A stretch of 64,000 bases of DNA from Strigamia acuminata. Lineage: Eukaryota > Arthropoda > Chilopoda > Geophilomorpha > Linotaeniidae. Below are positions 52,201 to 63,910 of the stretch, piece after piece (position 1 is the first letter of the stretch; each line of letters begins with the position of its first letter). The notes under the pieces are model-generated. The model was not told where the DNA came from. It did no database searches and saw only the letters and a list, made by a program, of their open reading frames with translations. The position numbers and the translations under genes are program-made. Location of the stretch: positions 1,722,501 to 1,786,500 of the forward strand of contig OX442318.1 of NCBI GenBank assembly GCA_949358305.1, written 5' to 3'.

Positions 52201-54244
52201 CACTCGTCTAGGTCTCGAGATTTTTATGGACCTAATTCAGTTAGTCAAAAATAAAAAAAAATCAAATCAAATCAGAATTTTGTTAATTTGATGTCCATTT
52301 TGTGTCATGGAAAATCTATTTTGCTGATGTTCGAAATATTAGACAATTTTAGCTATTTATTTTAAAAATCTTTGAAAATTTTAACTATTTTTTTAAAAAA
52401 AAGTTTGAAAATTTTAACTTTTTTTTAAAAAATTTTGTTTTAGATGTTTTCATGCTACGGATGTGATCAAACCAACTTTTATTATCACGTATAAGATGTG
52501 ATACTTTGAGACAGTTGTTTTCCGTAGAAATGCTTTTGTTTTCCAAATAACCAATACAGACGATTTGATGTCTGTCTTATCAGACATTGAACAGGACGGT
52601 TTAGTTGCGATCTTTGCCCGCATGAATCAGTTATTGATGCACTAACTTCTCGTGACGGATGATTTTTTATCTTTGTCAAGTGAGTTAATTATCTTAATTT
52701 TATCCAATAAAATAAATCGATTAACAAGCTTGCCCGTACCCTGTTGTGTCCATAATTAAGACAGATTTCAAATTCTCTGTTATTATTGATCGTCGAGGAG
52801 ATTAGGTCCAGCCTGCCAAATTTCAACAATAAAACAAGGTAGTTGGTCTTTTTTTTTCTATCATTAGGTTTATTTCTACGATTTACACAATATTACAAAT
52901 AGTGTATTTCAGGTGCACAACTAAAGGTATTCTCCTCTTCAAGTATTTGAGATGTGTTCTGTTGGAATCCGAGGCCATTCCTAGCAGAGACGATTCAGAA
53001 ACAAAAAGAGAGAGAGAGTGTATTTTAAAGTTGTTAACAACCATTGAAACGGAGTTCAGTAGCTGCGACTACTGGTTAGCCAAAGTTAAATTTTAGATGA
53101 AAGATTTTACATTTAAAAACATAGGACATTAAACATATTTACATTTAAATACATAACTTATAAGATTAAATACATTTAGATTTAAAAACATTTAGATTTA
53201 AAATATTTAGATTTTAAAACATTTAGATTTTAAAATATTAGATACTGAAGCAGTTTAGTAACTGGGACCATGAGTTAACCTAAAACTAAAACTTTGATAT
53301 GAAACAACAAGAATTCATTTTACAATTTAGTTCACACGAGACGAAATACATTTAAAGTTTTTGAAATTTTGTTCGAGGCTGAGGTTAAAATTACTTTGTG
53401 AATAATGTGCTTTTAGTAAGCGACATGCATTGATGGAGCCGCCGTATGTGCTTTTGTAACTTAACTCTACTTTTGTGAATATTATTTGCAGTTTTTGCGA
53501 TTAAATGATTTTCAAATTTCAAATTAAATTATTTTAGTTGGTCGAAATTGGTGTTTTTTGCCACAATTAATAAAAATTATGCAATTATGTAGAGAATGCT
53601 TTCTGTCTTACTTTTTGCTTACATTTTCAATACTTATACAATACCAGGCCATTCCCAGCAGAGGCGCTTCAGGAACGAAGAGAGAAAGTGCATTTGAAAC
53701 GTTGATATCAGATACTAAAACAGTTGTAGTTAAAGTATATTGTTTTAGATGAAAGATTTTACATTTTACATTTATATACAAACAAGTTTAAATGTAATTA
53801 TTTGATTAAACAAGTGTTCGAATGCAACTGGTTTGTCAATGTGCTTTTAGAGGTTAAATGTTAAAGATAACTCAACTAGTGTATTTAGTGTATTTGAGAA
53901 TGTGATCAATATAGTGTGCACTGATGTGTCTGCTTGCAATGTTTCCTGTTTCTTAAATAGATTACACAAGTTGTTGCATTGAATAAGCTGCCATATTTGT
54001 TTTTGCATAAATCATAACGCAGTAAAGCTTTTTCGTTGTTTTGTTTTTAAAACTATTGAAGTTTCAACATTGGAAATGAGTCAATTATTTTCAAATTTCA
54101 AATGAAACTATGGATGTTAGTTGGTCTAAATTGGTGTTTTTTTCAAAACTTTTATAAAATACCTGAAAAATGTGCGTGGAAAGTGAAATTATGGAATTAT
54201 ATAAGCGATTGAAAAGTTACAGGGTGGTTTTGTTCACTTTTGAA
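52200..54244. other. Spacer downstream of G5, no gene recognised
   Basis: AT-rich. Short TTTAGATTTAAAACA repeats (53150-53230). The part from about 54090 matches the region just downstream of G4 (from ~40650), reflecting the shared 3' flank. Confidence 0.55.
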
Positions 54245-57200
54245 TCAAATGAAATATTCAATGAGAGAAAATATCGAGAGACCGGTCAAAATACCAAAAA
54301 TTGATCCGATTTGGCAGAGTAATTTGACAATGGAAATTACTTTCTGTTCTTCTATTACTTCTCGGATGTTGCTGTCCATAGTGAATATTATAAAACGGCG
54401 GTCCTCACGTTTAATTATTGAAGGAATGAATATGGTTTCTTCACAACGTGGTGCGCAGGAACAGTCTTTCTGGGGATTTGTTTTGAATTGACTCTCCAAA
54501 TATTGTCTGGTAGTTTTCTTAGCTGTTATGTGATCTTCACAATAAGGCAACGAACTGTTTTCCATAAATGGTAATCTAATAGTATATCATGATTAGTGTG
54601 ACTGCATTTCTATTATTTAAAAATGAATTAAACTTAGCAGTTTGTAAGTTAAAATCATAGTCTTTGATGCTTTGGTCGTACAAAGTAATGCTAGCAATCT
54701 CGCTCATTCTATCAGATAAACAGTTTAAGACAAAAATTTGTCACAAAATCCTATTTTTGGTCAGATTTTAATAACAGTTATGCGCGCAATCTAGCGCACT
54801 TGGGTCCATGTTGGTGGAAAAATGTAAATTTTTGGCTTAATATGTCGATTTTTGGCTAAACTCGTCGATTTGTAGATAGTTACTTGTGCTAAAACTATGC
54901 AAAACGAATGCTAAACATAGGACAAACGTGTGCTACAGCAGGGGTTCCCAAACTTTTTAGCATTGCGCCCCATTTTTAAGCAAGGCAATCTTCCGCGCCC
55001 CACTTCATCTACCGGTGCATTAAATTTTTCAAAAATGAACTACTAAAAAGAAAAAAGAAATTTTTATATAATATTGCATACAATTTTATACAATTTTACA
55101 TATACTAGTAATTTTATGAGCATGAAGGCTTATTTATTAGCCATTTATCCATAATAGAATTGAGCACCCTAACTGAAATGGATTTGAATTTGGCAGTTGT
55201 GTATTGTCTAGATAGAATAGACTCTTCTAGACGACAAGACAAGTGCACTATTCTAGGAGGAGGGCATTATTGTTAGATTTAATCTATTGTTACAAATTAT
55301 CAAAGGTTTTAACGTTATCAAATGTGTGAACGTTGCACGCACGTAATGCACGTGCAATTGAATTGTTGTAAAATTTACCGTAAAGTAAAGACGTGTTATT
55401 TTATGTTCCCGTTACAACGTGTGTTTTCATTACTTGGACATTCGAAATCTTCAAGGAACCTTAGTGGAACCTACAAGTGGTAGCAGAAGGCCGGTTTTTT
55501 CTTCGAAAAGAAGTATCCACGGCACTCAGACGACATTTTTCGAAGATTCGAGTGAGAACGAAGTGCGCACGTGACGGAATTCAAAAATCGAACGTCGTGA
55601 AAAATGGCGGATGCGATTTCGGGCAGTTCATTGAATCGGATTGATCTTCTTACACCGGAGAACTATTTCATCTGGCAGTTTAAGGTTGGAACTTTATTAG
55701 CAGCTAAAAGTTTGAAAAATATGATCACGGACCCAGCGGTGGTGGAACCGGTGGTGGGCTCTGCGGGTTACGCAGATAATCTCGTAAAATATAACACTTG
55801 GGTGAAAAACAACAACGAGGCACTCGGCATCATTATTTTGACCGTTTCGAACGAGGAAGCGACGAATTGCATGGGGAAAACCAGTGCAAAAGAAGTTTGG
55901 GATGCGTTAAAAGCGCTGTACGCCGGAACGACGGAAGAACGTCAAATCGACGCGGCGGCAGAATTAAGCGAATTACGTATGAAACACGACGAGGGAATTG
56001 ACAGCTACTTAAACAGGGCGAAGTCGATTCAATCGAGAGCCAAGGCAGTCGGACGTGACATCAAGGATCGCGAATTGATGATGTACGTGACGCGTGGTCT
56101 CGTGACAAGATTTTCCCACATTGCAAGGAATTTTCGATCGAATGCAGCCGCAACAATTGAAGAATTACGACGTGAACTCAAAATGGAGGACCAATGGTCA
56201 GCGTTTAATTCGAAAGGAGCAGCGACGGAAAGCGGGACAGTGGCGTTCAAGGCACAAGTCGGAAAAAATTCGGGAGGCAGGAAAACAAAAGGTGGGACAA
56301 AATTTGTTTGTTATGAGTGTGGCAAAAGTGGCCATATTGCCAAAGACTGTTGGCAGCGCCATCCAGAGAAGCGCCCCGCGAAAATGGCGCAACGACCAAA
56401 GGAGGCGGCAAAAATGGCGCAGGCCGAAGTAGAATTTGCAACAATACAACACGCGCTAGTGGTTGAATTGGAATCGAGTGATCACCTTGACGACTGGATT
56501 TTAGATTCAGGAGCTTCTGTGCATATGTCGAGCAAGCGCGAGCTGTTTAAAACGTTTGTTGAGATGGAGACAACAATAACCACAGCCAAGAAAGGTGTGA
56601 AGCTTCTAGCAACTGGAAAAGGAAGCATAATTTTGGATTGTCAACTCGACGGAGCAGCAACAATGAAGATTTTGCTGCAAGATGTGCTCTTTGTTCCAGA
56701 GCTAAAAGGAAATTTGCTCTCAATTCCGCGCTTGACGGCAAAGAACTACACCGTTCAATTCAGAGGAAACTGGGCGGACATTAATAGTCCAATTGGAGAG
56801 ACGATTGGAAAGGGAGCGAAGTGTGGCACCATGTATTTATTGCAACTGAAAAAAGAAGAGCAAGCGAATGCGGTTGCCACGACAACTAAACAAACCAAGG
56901 AAATATGGCATAAACGATTGTGTCATGCAAACGAACGAACAATCGACAAGATGACCAACAAGGAATTGGTTTACGGGTTGGAATACAACAATGCACCATT
57001 GGAGAAATGCACCGCGTGCATACTCGGAAAAATGACGAAGAGCCCGTACAAACGAATAAACGAGAAGCAATGGGATGATGTTTTGCAACTAATACACATG
57101 GATTTGATTGGACCATTCAAGACACCATCAATGGGAGGAAGCAGGTACGCTTTTGTAATTACTGAAGACTTCACGCGCAAGAAGTTTGCTTATTTCATGA

Positions 57201-60200
57201 GCGAGAAATCTCAAACATTTGATTTCTTCAAGTCATTTAAAGCAATGGCGGAAAAGCAAACGGGGAACAAATTAAAGCGTATTAGAAGCGACAACGGAGG
57301 CGAGTTTGTCAACGAGAATTTTAAACGTTTATGCAACGATGAAGGCATATTGCACAAGCTCACAGTGCCATTTAATGCAGCCAGCAACGGCATTGCGGAG
57401 CGTACGAATCGAACGCTCATAGAGGCGACACGGACATTACTTTTGGAATCGGGCCTACCGCAAATATTTTGGGCCGAAGCATTTTCAACGTCGATACACG
57501 TAAAAAATCGAACTTTGACGAAACCAAATGGGGATTTAGTTCCAGAAGAAATGTGGATGAAGCGCAAGCAATCAATAAAACATCTTCGAGTTTTTGGTTG
57601 TGAGGCTTTCCTGCACATCCCAGCAGAGAAGAGGCAAAAGCTTGATCAAAAAGCAAAACGCGGAATATTCGTGGGATATTCGACGGATAGAAAGGCGTTT
57701 AGGATTTACGTCCCAGCAGAAAAGAAAATACAAGAAGGTAGAACGGTGGAATTTAATGAAGAAATTCGAGGGGCGGACATCTTTAATTTGACAAAACCGG
57801 ACGAGAATAGGCGTTTTTGTCAAGAATTCGAAGACGAGGCAATTGGAGAAACAAATGCTAACGATGACAACAATGCTCAACAGCCTGCAGTGATTGTTGA
57901 AGATGAACAACAAGAGCTGCAACGAGATCAACCAGCGCAGATTGGCAGACCTCGGGGAACAACACAAGCCGTGCTCGAGCAGCGACACGCGGAACAAATG
58001 GAGCAGCGTGAGCAACAATTGCAACAAGAAGGTGTACGACGATCACAGCGCATCGCAGCACAACATGAAGCAGTAAATGCAGCGGTTGAAGCAGCGAATA
58101 TAGCATTCGAAGGCGTTGACGACTTATTTACACCGGAAACATACGAGCAAGCAATAAATTGCGACGAAAAAGAAAAATGGAAAACGGCGATGGATAGTGA
58201 AATAGACTCATTGCACGTGAACAATGTTTGGACATTGGTGAAGAAGGAAAAACAAATGACTACGATAAAGAGCAAATGGATTTATCGGATAAAACTCAAC
58301 GTGGACAGGAGTGTAAATAAATACAAGGCAAGATTGGTGGCAGTGGGGTATTCCCAGAGAGCAGGCATTGATTACACGGAAACTTTCTCGCCAGTTGTAA
58401 GAGTCGAATCACTCCGCATCATTTTATCCATGGTGGCCAAACACAAATTGATGACGCGTCAATTTGACATAAAAACAGCTTACCTGTACGGCCTGATTGA
58501 TGAAACGATTTTCATGGAGCAGCCGGAGGGATATGAACAGAAGGACTTGATTTGCAGACTTGAACGAAGCCTGTACGGCCTGAGACAATCAGGGAGATGT
58601 TGGAACGAGAGACTGGACACGGAATTGCAGAAAATTGGCCTGACACCACTAATCAACGACAGGTGTGTGTATATTTACAAGAGAAAAAATGACTTTATTA
58701 TTCTGGGGGTGTACGTAGATGACATTTTGGCAGCGTTTACTAGTCAAAAGATATTGGACCGGATTCTAAAGAAGATAAAACGAGTTTTTGAAATTGTTGA
58801 CTTGGGGGAAGTGCATTTTCTTTTGGGAATGGAAATTTCGATAATGGACAACGGAATTCTAATTGGTCAACAAAAATACATAAACGATGTTTTGAAGAGA
58901 TACGAGCTGATGGACGGAGTCACTGCAAACACACCAATGGCTACTGGACAAGACTTAGATGATTTTGAGAAATCGAAAAGAGTCGACCAGCAACTTTATC
59001 AGCAAATGATAGGATCGCTGATGCACGTGATGATAATATCACGACCGGACATATCATTCGCAATAAGTGCGTTGTCAGCATATTCAAGAGATCCGCGCCA
59101 ATTACACTTCAGAGCGGTCAAACGAGTGATGCGATATCTGAAGAAGACGATTGAGATGCGATTGTTTTTCTCAAATGAGGAGGGGAAATTACAAGGATTT
59201 GCGGACGCAAGCTGGAACGTCACCCAAGATGCAAAATCACATACAGGGATGATAGTAAAAATTGGATCAACAACAATAACGTGGAAAACCAAAAAACAAC
59301 GATTAGTCGCGATGTCATCGACAGAAAGCGAGATTTTGGCCATCTGCGAATTGCTGAAATCCATAAAATGGGCGCGAGACTTTTTGAGTGAAGTGGGCGA
59401 AGGAAGCTGTGTGCAGAGAAAAGTACCAATCTTCACGGACAGTCAACCAGCAATGCAGATTTTGTGCGGTTCGAACCAGTTTGGAAGAACTAAACATATG
59501 AACCGACACTTGATGTTCATAAGGGACGAGATAAAACTTGGCAACATTGAATTAATCCATTTACCAACAGGTGACATGATTGCTGATTTCCTGACGAAGG
59601 CGGTCGCGAAAGACAAATTCATGGAGGGACGCGACGGCGTGAGTCTGAGAGGAGAAGTTAAGATAAACGAGGACGAAGAGAAGAACGAAGACGAAGACAA
59701 ATAGTTTTAAGTTCGAAATAATATTTTATTCATGTTTTTTGTTTTTGTTTTCGAATTTCATTGAATGTTAGTTTTAGTTTTTCTTAATTCATTTTAAAAC
59801 TTATAAAAATTTGTAAGGAGGGTTTGTTAGATTTAATCTATTGTTACAAATTATCAAAGGTTTTAACGTTATCAAATGTGTGAACGTTGCACGCACGTAA
59901 TGCACGTGCAATTGAATTGTTGTAAAATTTACCGTAAAGTAAAGACGTGTTATTTTATGTTCCCGTTACAACGTGTGTTTTCATTACTTGGACATTCGAA
60001 ATCTTTGTGGAACCGAATAGGAACCAACAATTATGTCTATAAATTAGTTTGATTGTTAAAATTTTTCAAAAATAATTTTTGTGAGCGATGCGTCGCGCCC
60101 CATCAAAAATCAGCTCGCGCCTCACCGTTTGGGAAACGCTGCGCTACAGGATTAAGTAAATGGAAAAAAAAACTTTCATTTTTTTCTTTTTATATTTAAA

Positions 60201-63200
60201 AATTAGTTATTGTGGGTCACAAGTGATTCTTACAACAATCCTTCACGTTTAATATTGCAACAATCTGTGAGTGTCTCATTTATGTGCTCCCCTTGTTAGT
60301 AGTTTGTAATATTTAAAAAAGTTTAAATTATAGTCTTTGATGCTTTGGTGGTATAAAGTAATACTAGCAATCTCTCTCATCCTATAAGATAATCAGAGTT
60401 TCAGACAAAAATTTGTCACAAAATCCTATTTTTGGTCAGATTTTAATAACAGTTATGCGCGCAAACTAGCACGCTTGGGTCCAGGTTCGTGGAAAAATGT
60501 CGATTTTTTGCTTAAAATCGTCGACTTGTAGATAGTTGCTTGTGCTAAAAATATGCCAAACGAATGCTAAACATAGGACAAACGTGCGCTACAGGAATAA
60601 GTAAATGGAAAAAAAAACTTTTATTTTTTTCTTTTTATATTTAAAAATTAGTTATTGTGGGTCCAAGTGATTCTTAGTTTTTATTTCTGGTTTAAATTTC
60701 TGAATATTTTATTAGGCAATAGTAAAAATAGTAAATATTTCTACAAACTTGTGCAAACGGTTACTAACAGTATTGTGAAGTATTATTTTTAATATTAATA
60801 CTAATGTTTTTAATGCACTTAATCCGAAAAGTAGCCAGCCCTGATCTCTGTGCTAAGAATTGTCGGATGTACTTTTTGGATTTGAAATCTGTTTATCACT
60901 ATTTTCGGAGGAGAGAGAGGTCGGACAGACAGACAGACAGACAGATTCCTGATGATTAATGTATAGATGTTGAATTAATAGAAACTCACTTGCATTGGAC
61001 TGACTGCTGGTCAAGCTTCATTTTAAAACATTTCTGTTCACATTTGGTAGCACGTTCATTCGTTTGACAGGGACTTTTACGAGTGTTTATGCGAATAAGC
61101 TGAAAATAACTAATTTAGCAAATGGCACTGATATATTTTAGCGTGTGCAAAACTTCTACCGTTAGACGCGACAGATCGATTTTAAAGCCTTTCTCCTGTG
61201 AAAATAAAAGTAAAATGTGTTTGGGGTGAAAAAGTTGATTTTGCGGCAGAAAGAAGACCTGCAATGAGTAGAGAGAAATAATAATAAACATCTGAATGAA
61301 ATGTGAATTCACAAGACATCTCACTGGTTCATATTCTTTGCATTTTCGAGGAGAAATTCCACTCCAAATAATGAAAGTGTTATTCTTTGGAAAAAATGAC
61401 TCTTCAACTGTAAAAATTTATCAGTGAAAGAACGTATTTGATTTTTGGTAATTATTTCTACCTTTCTTAATCACGGTGCACATTCCAAATGGTGTTGACA
61501 AGTATGATATGTTTACAATTTTGGGATCTGCATTTTCAAACTGGAAAAGAAATCATTTGTAAAAGGCATTTCCAAGCCCAGATTACCAAATTGTGTTTTG
61601 CATTCACAACTTTTTTATGATCCTGATCAAGCACTTTTGTTTCCACTTAGGTTTAAAAAATGCTGATTTCAGGCACCTTGGAAATGAACAGTGTACCAAG
61701 CACTTATTGCAGTTATAGCACTTAAGCAGTTAATGCTAAGAAATCGTTCAAGGTAAAATTTCGATTACAGCCAATCAAATGAAATGACTGCATTCTACAA
61801 TGCAATAATTTCATGAAATTAATTTTCTGTGATTTGCATAGTGCTCTCCACTCTCCTTCCAAACACAAGTTAAGAAACAGGGTTGAATGGGGATATTAAG
61901 GAATGGGATGATGTCATAGATCACGTAATAAGATTATTTATATTAGTTGTGTGCGATTTTAAAATTTCAATTGCTTACTTGGGTAGTCTTGTCAAATCCG
62001 CCTACCACCTCCTCTCTGTACTCTCCATTAACCTCTCTAGAATCTTCCCATAATTTCAATGAATTGTTTACGTATCGAGATTTAGGGTGGAGTAAGTCAA
62101 AAAGTTGAGAATTGGAGCAATCTGTACCAAGTTCTTCTGCTAACTTCTGCTTATAGAAATTTATATTACCATGATCGAAACAAGCGACAATAAGTGGAAA
62201 CTGGATAATGTCATCTCTCACGAGACTAACAGTTTTGACGAGTCGAAAATCAAAATATGTAGCAATTTGATTGTAAACATTGTAAAACGACATGAGGATC
62301 AGAATTAGGAAAAGTGAGTTTTTCAGTTTCTGCTGCACGGACGATTTTTTTCGCGTGGTGTTCTGATGTTTTTCAAGAATTGTTTGAATTTTGTGTTTCA
62401 ACTTGGAATTTGCCTTTGTTATTTTTCTGAACTTCATAAAGGGCATTCTGCAGCCGTGAACAAATATTTGGATGATTGTTAAGCAAGACATTCCAAAATA
62501 GAGTCCAACGTTTCCACCAAGGTCGCACAGTAAAGAGATGATGTCATAGGAAACATGTTCTTGCAAGGTTCGGACATGATTATTGACAACGATAACTTCC
62601 AGAGCATACTCAGACTGATGAATATTCAATGTTTCATAGCGTATGCTTAGTTTTGTCACTTCGCATGAATCGGCACATTTGCAATGATTTCTAAGTTTTG
62701 TTGTATGGATAAATTTTGTCCACATTTGATATTGCTGTCTTAGGTAAGTGGCGTTGCATTCCGGTAGGTCTGTCGTTTCGTAAAATGGAGATCTAAAAAA
62801 TAAGTTGAGTTACTTTGTGTTGGTTGTTGACAAATTGAAAATTGATACATACACGTGGGATTCATAGGGCAATACAAATAGCTGTATTTGAAAAGTGAGT
62901 TTAAAATTTAAGTTGTTGCAGTTGCAGTTGTTTTACTGCGTAAATGGTGCGCGCATGCCCACATACTGAAAGCAGACTATCAGCCATCATTTAGATAGTC
63001 CGACACAACCTTCAGTCGAGCAATTTCAACGTTCACATGATTAAGGGACCACCAGAAAAGTATGGAGTAATTAATTGCCAAAAAAGGATGGCAAGTTACT
63101 TTATATCGGAGAACGAAGCAGACATTTTGTTTTGGGTTACTAAATGTCTATGATTCTTTTCTACCAGCAACGTTTTCTTAACTGCTCTTTAGTTGGTTAA

Positions 63201-63910
63201 AATTACACTAGGGGGTTTCATAAATGATGCGCTGAAGGCGCTGAAGCGATTATGACGATTATTCTGCTGAAGCGATTATCATGTGACTTGCGTGGGCCAA
63301 TCACATGAATAATCGCTTCAGCGTTTCCGCACTTATTTATAATCACTGAAAAAGGAGCTTTTCATGCTTAAAACATAACATAACATAACCGGAAGTCATG
63401 TGACAGTAGTATAATCAATTGAACCTAGCGTGGGTCTTCAATAATAGAGCGATTGTGATTATTGGAATAATCACTTCAGCGCTTTCAGTGCATCATTTAT
63501 GAAACCCCTTACTTACATGCCAGTTTAAATGTGCAGTTATTTTCTACACAGGCAACTTTTTTGTTATTTTGTTCGTTAATTCATTGTCTCACACTGGCAC
63601 TACAGTTACACAATTTTGCTATTCAGAGTGGAATTATTGGATTTTGCAGTTTACACTGAAAGGGTTTACGAATTCCAAAATAGAAGTTTTCTAACTAAAT
63701 ATTTTCATGAATAAATAAATAAATAAATAAAAATCCGGAAACTGGTCACAAAATTTACCACAGATTGTAAATCTTGCTCAGAGTAATTTTAGGGAATGAT
63801 GTGTTATTAAAACACGTGTACCTGCACTTAATTTTTTTCAAGAGACAAGGATGCAAGCAGCCAATTAAATTGTTGTCGCATGGATTTCGTTTTGTGTTGA
63901 CAAAGTTATA
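54245..63910 (-). CDS. G5: two-module DEG/ENaC gene, 5' exons beyond window
   Basis: Visible exons: 5 (63910-63822), 6 (62792-61979), 7 (61540-61462), 8 (61407-61325), 9 (61258-61160), 10 (61099-60990), 11 (54575-54245). All are in frame with one another in the same phases as G4. Exons 5, 6 and 10 are identical or nearly so to G4. Exons 7, 8 and 9 differ in patches, and exon 11 belongs to an older, more diverged copy (CAPRCEETIFIPS against CAARCQETIFISS). Exon 11 ends IFGILTGLSIFSLIEYFI and stop. The last intron is 6.4 kb because of nested hAT-like and Copia insertions. Splicing across it would be needed for a full protein. Exons 1-4 lie beyond base 64000. Confidence 0.88.
55271..55475 (+). 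repeat. Copia 5' LTR
   Basis: 205 bases, TGTTAG...CCTACA. Followed by TGGTAGCAGAAGG, a Copia-style primer site resembling a tRNA-Met fragment site. Flanked on the left by ATTAT (55266-55270). Confidence 0.93.
55604..59704 (+). CDS. Copia retrotransposon Gag-Pol polyprotein, intact
   Basis: 1,366 codons without interruption. Order: Gag (ENYFIWQFKVGTLLAAKS), zinc knuckle CYECGKSGHIAKDC, protease DSGASVHMS, integrase zinc finger (WHKRLCHANERTID ... CTACILGK), integrase core HMDLIGPF / SDNGGEFVNE / NGIAERTNRTLIEATRTLL. Then reverse transcriptase (FDIKTAYLYGLIDETIFMEQ, YVDDILAAF), then RNase H (GFADASWN, MSSTESEI). All catalytic motifs appear in place. Copia order (integrase before RT) is clear. 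It is inserted in antisense to G5. It may be young and autonomous; activity is not shown. Confidence 0.96.
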   Translation: MADAISGSSLNRIDLLTPENYFIWQFKVGTLLAAKSLKNMITDPAVVEPVVGSAGYADNLVKYNTWVKNNNEALGIIILTVSNEEATNCMGKTSAKEVWDALKALYAGTTEERQIDAAAELSELRMKHDEGIDSYLNRAKSIQSRAKAVGRDIKDRELMMYVTRGLVTRFSHIARNFRSNAAATIEELRRELKMEDQWSAFNSKGAATESGTVAFKAQVGKNSGGRKTKGGTKFVCYECGKSGHIAKDCWQRHPEKRPAKMAQRPKEAAKMAQAEVEFATIQHALVVELESSDHLDDWILDSGASVHMSSKRELFKTFVEMETTITTAKKGVKLLATGKGSIILDCQLDGAATMKILLQDVLFVPELKGNLLSIPRLTAKNYTVQFRGNWADINSPIGETIGKGAKCGTMYLLQLKKEEQANAVATTTKQTKEIWHKRLCHANERTIDKMTNKELVYGLEYNNAPLEKCTACILGKMTKSPYKRINEKQWDDVLQLIHMDLIGPFKTPSMGGSRYAFVITEDFTRKKFAYFMSEKSQTFDFFKSFKAMAEKQTGNKLKRIRSDNGGEFVNENFKRLCNDEGILHKLTVPFNAASNGIAERTNRTLIEATRTLLLESGLPQIFWAEAFSTSIHVKNRTLTKPNGDLVPEEMWMKRKQSIKHLRVFGCEAFLHIPAEKRQKLDQKAKRGIFVGYSTDRKAFRIYVPAEKKIQEGRTVEFNEEIRGADIFNLTKPDENRRFCQEFEDEAIGETNANDDNNAQQPAVIVEDEQQELQRDQPAQIGRPRGTTQAVLEQRHAEQMEQREQQLQQEGVRRSQRIAAQHEAVNAAVEAANIAFEGVDDLFTPETYEQAINCDEKEKWKTAMDSEIDSLHVNNVWTLVKKEKQMTTIKSKWIYRIKLNVDRSVNKYKARLVAVGYSQRAGIDYTETFSPVVRVESLRIILSMVAKHKLMTRQFDIKTAYLYGLIDETIFMEQPEGYEQKDLICRLERSLYGLRQSGRCWNERLDTELQKIGLTPLINDRCVYIYKRKNDFIILGVYVDDILAAFTSQKILDRILKKIKRVFEIVDLGEVHFLLGMEISIMDNGILIGQQKYINDVLKRYELMDGVTANTPMATGQDLDDFEKSKRVDQQLYQQMIGSLMHVMIISRPDISFAISALSAYSRDPRQLHFRAVKRVMRYLKKTIEMRLFFSNEEGKLQGFADASWNVTQDAKSHTGMIVKIGSTTITWKTKKQRLVAMSSTESEILAICELLKSIKWARDFLSEVGEGSCVQRKVPIFTDSQPAMQILCGSNQFGRTKHMNRHLMFIRDEIKLGNIELIHLPTGDMIADFLTKAVAKDKFMEGRDGVSLRGEVKINEDEEKNEDEDK
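59825..60029 (+). repeat. Copia 3' LTR
   Basis: 205 bases, TGTTAG...CCAACA. The first ~180 bases equal the 5' LTR; eight differences fall in the last 24. Confidence 0.93.
61979..62792 (-). CDS. G5 exon 6: TM2-A / TM1-B fusion exon
   Basis: Copy of G4 exon 6, open over 814 nt, encoding the same two membrane segments and linker, including the Gln (IIQIF) in place of the usual Glu after the filter. Confidence 0.9.
63211..63508. mobile_element. Duplicated copy of the GGGGTTTCAT MITE
   Basis: Copy of 44820-45117 carried by the segmental duplication, with the same ends and flanks. Confidence 0.7.

Larger units (their letters stand above)
55271..60029 (+). mobile_element. Complete Ty1/Copia element in the last G5 intron
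   Basis: 4.76 kb from LTR to LTR, 5-base target duplication ATTAT (55266-55270 and 60030-60034), primer site after the 5' LTR, purine-rich AAGGAGGGTT before the 3' LTR. It is placed inside the hAT-like MITE. The two LTRs are identical except in the last ~24 bases (see findings). Confidence 0.95.
54939..60141. mobile_element. hAT-like MITE split by Copia
   Basis: Left end CAGGGGTTCCCAAACTTTTT, right end (other strand) CAGCGTTTCCCAAACGG. Target duplication of 8 bases: TGCTACAG (54931-54938) and CGCTACAG (60142-60149). The paralogous uninterrupted site in G4 (GTGCGCTACAGGAATAAG, ~42115) shows the empty state. Ends of CAGGGGTTCCCAAA type and 8-base targets are hAT traits. Without Copia the element is about 440 bases and has no gene. 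GCGCCCCA words lie near both ends. Confidence 0.88.

Noticed and set aside
56029-59700. Many minus-strand and other-frame open frames within Copia
   Set aside because: Shadows of the polyprotein; no motifs of their own.
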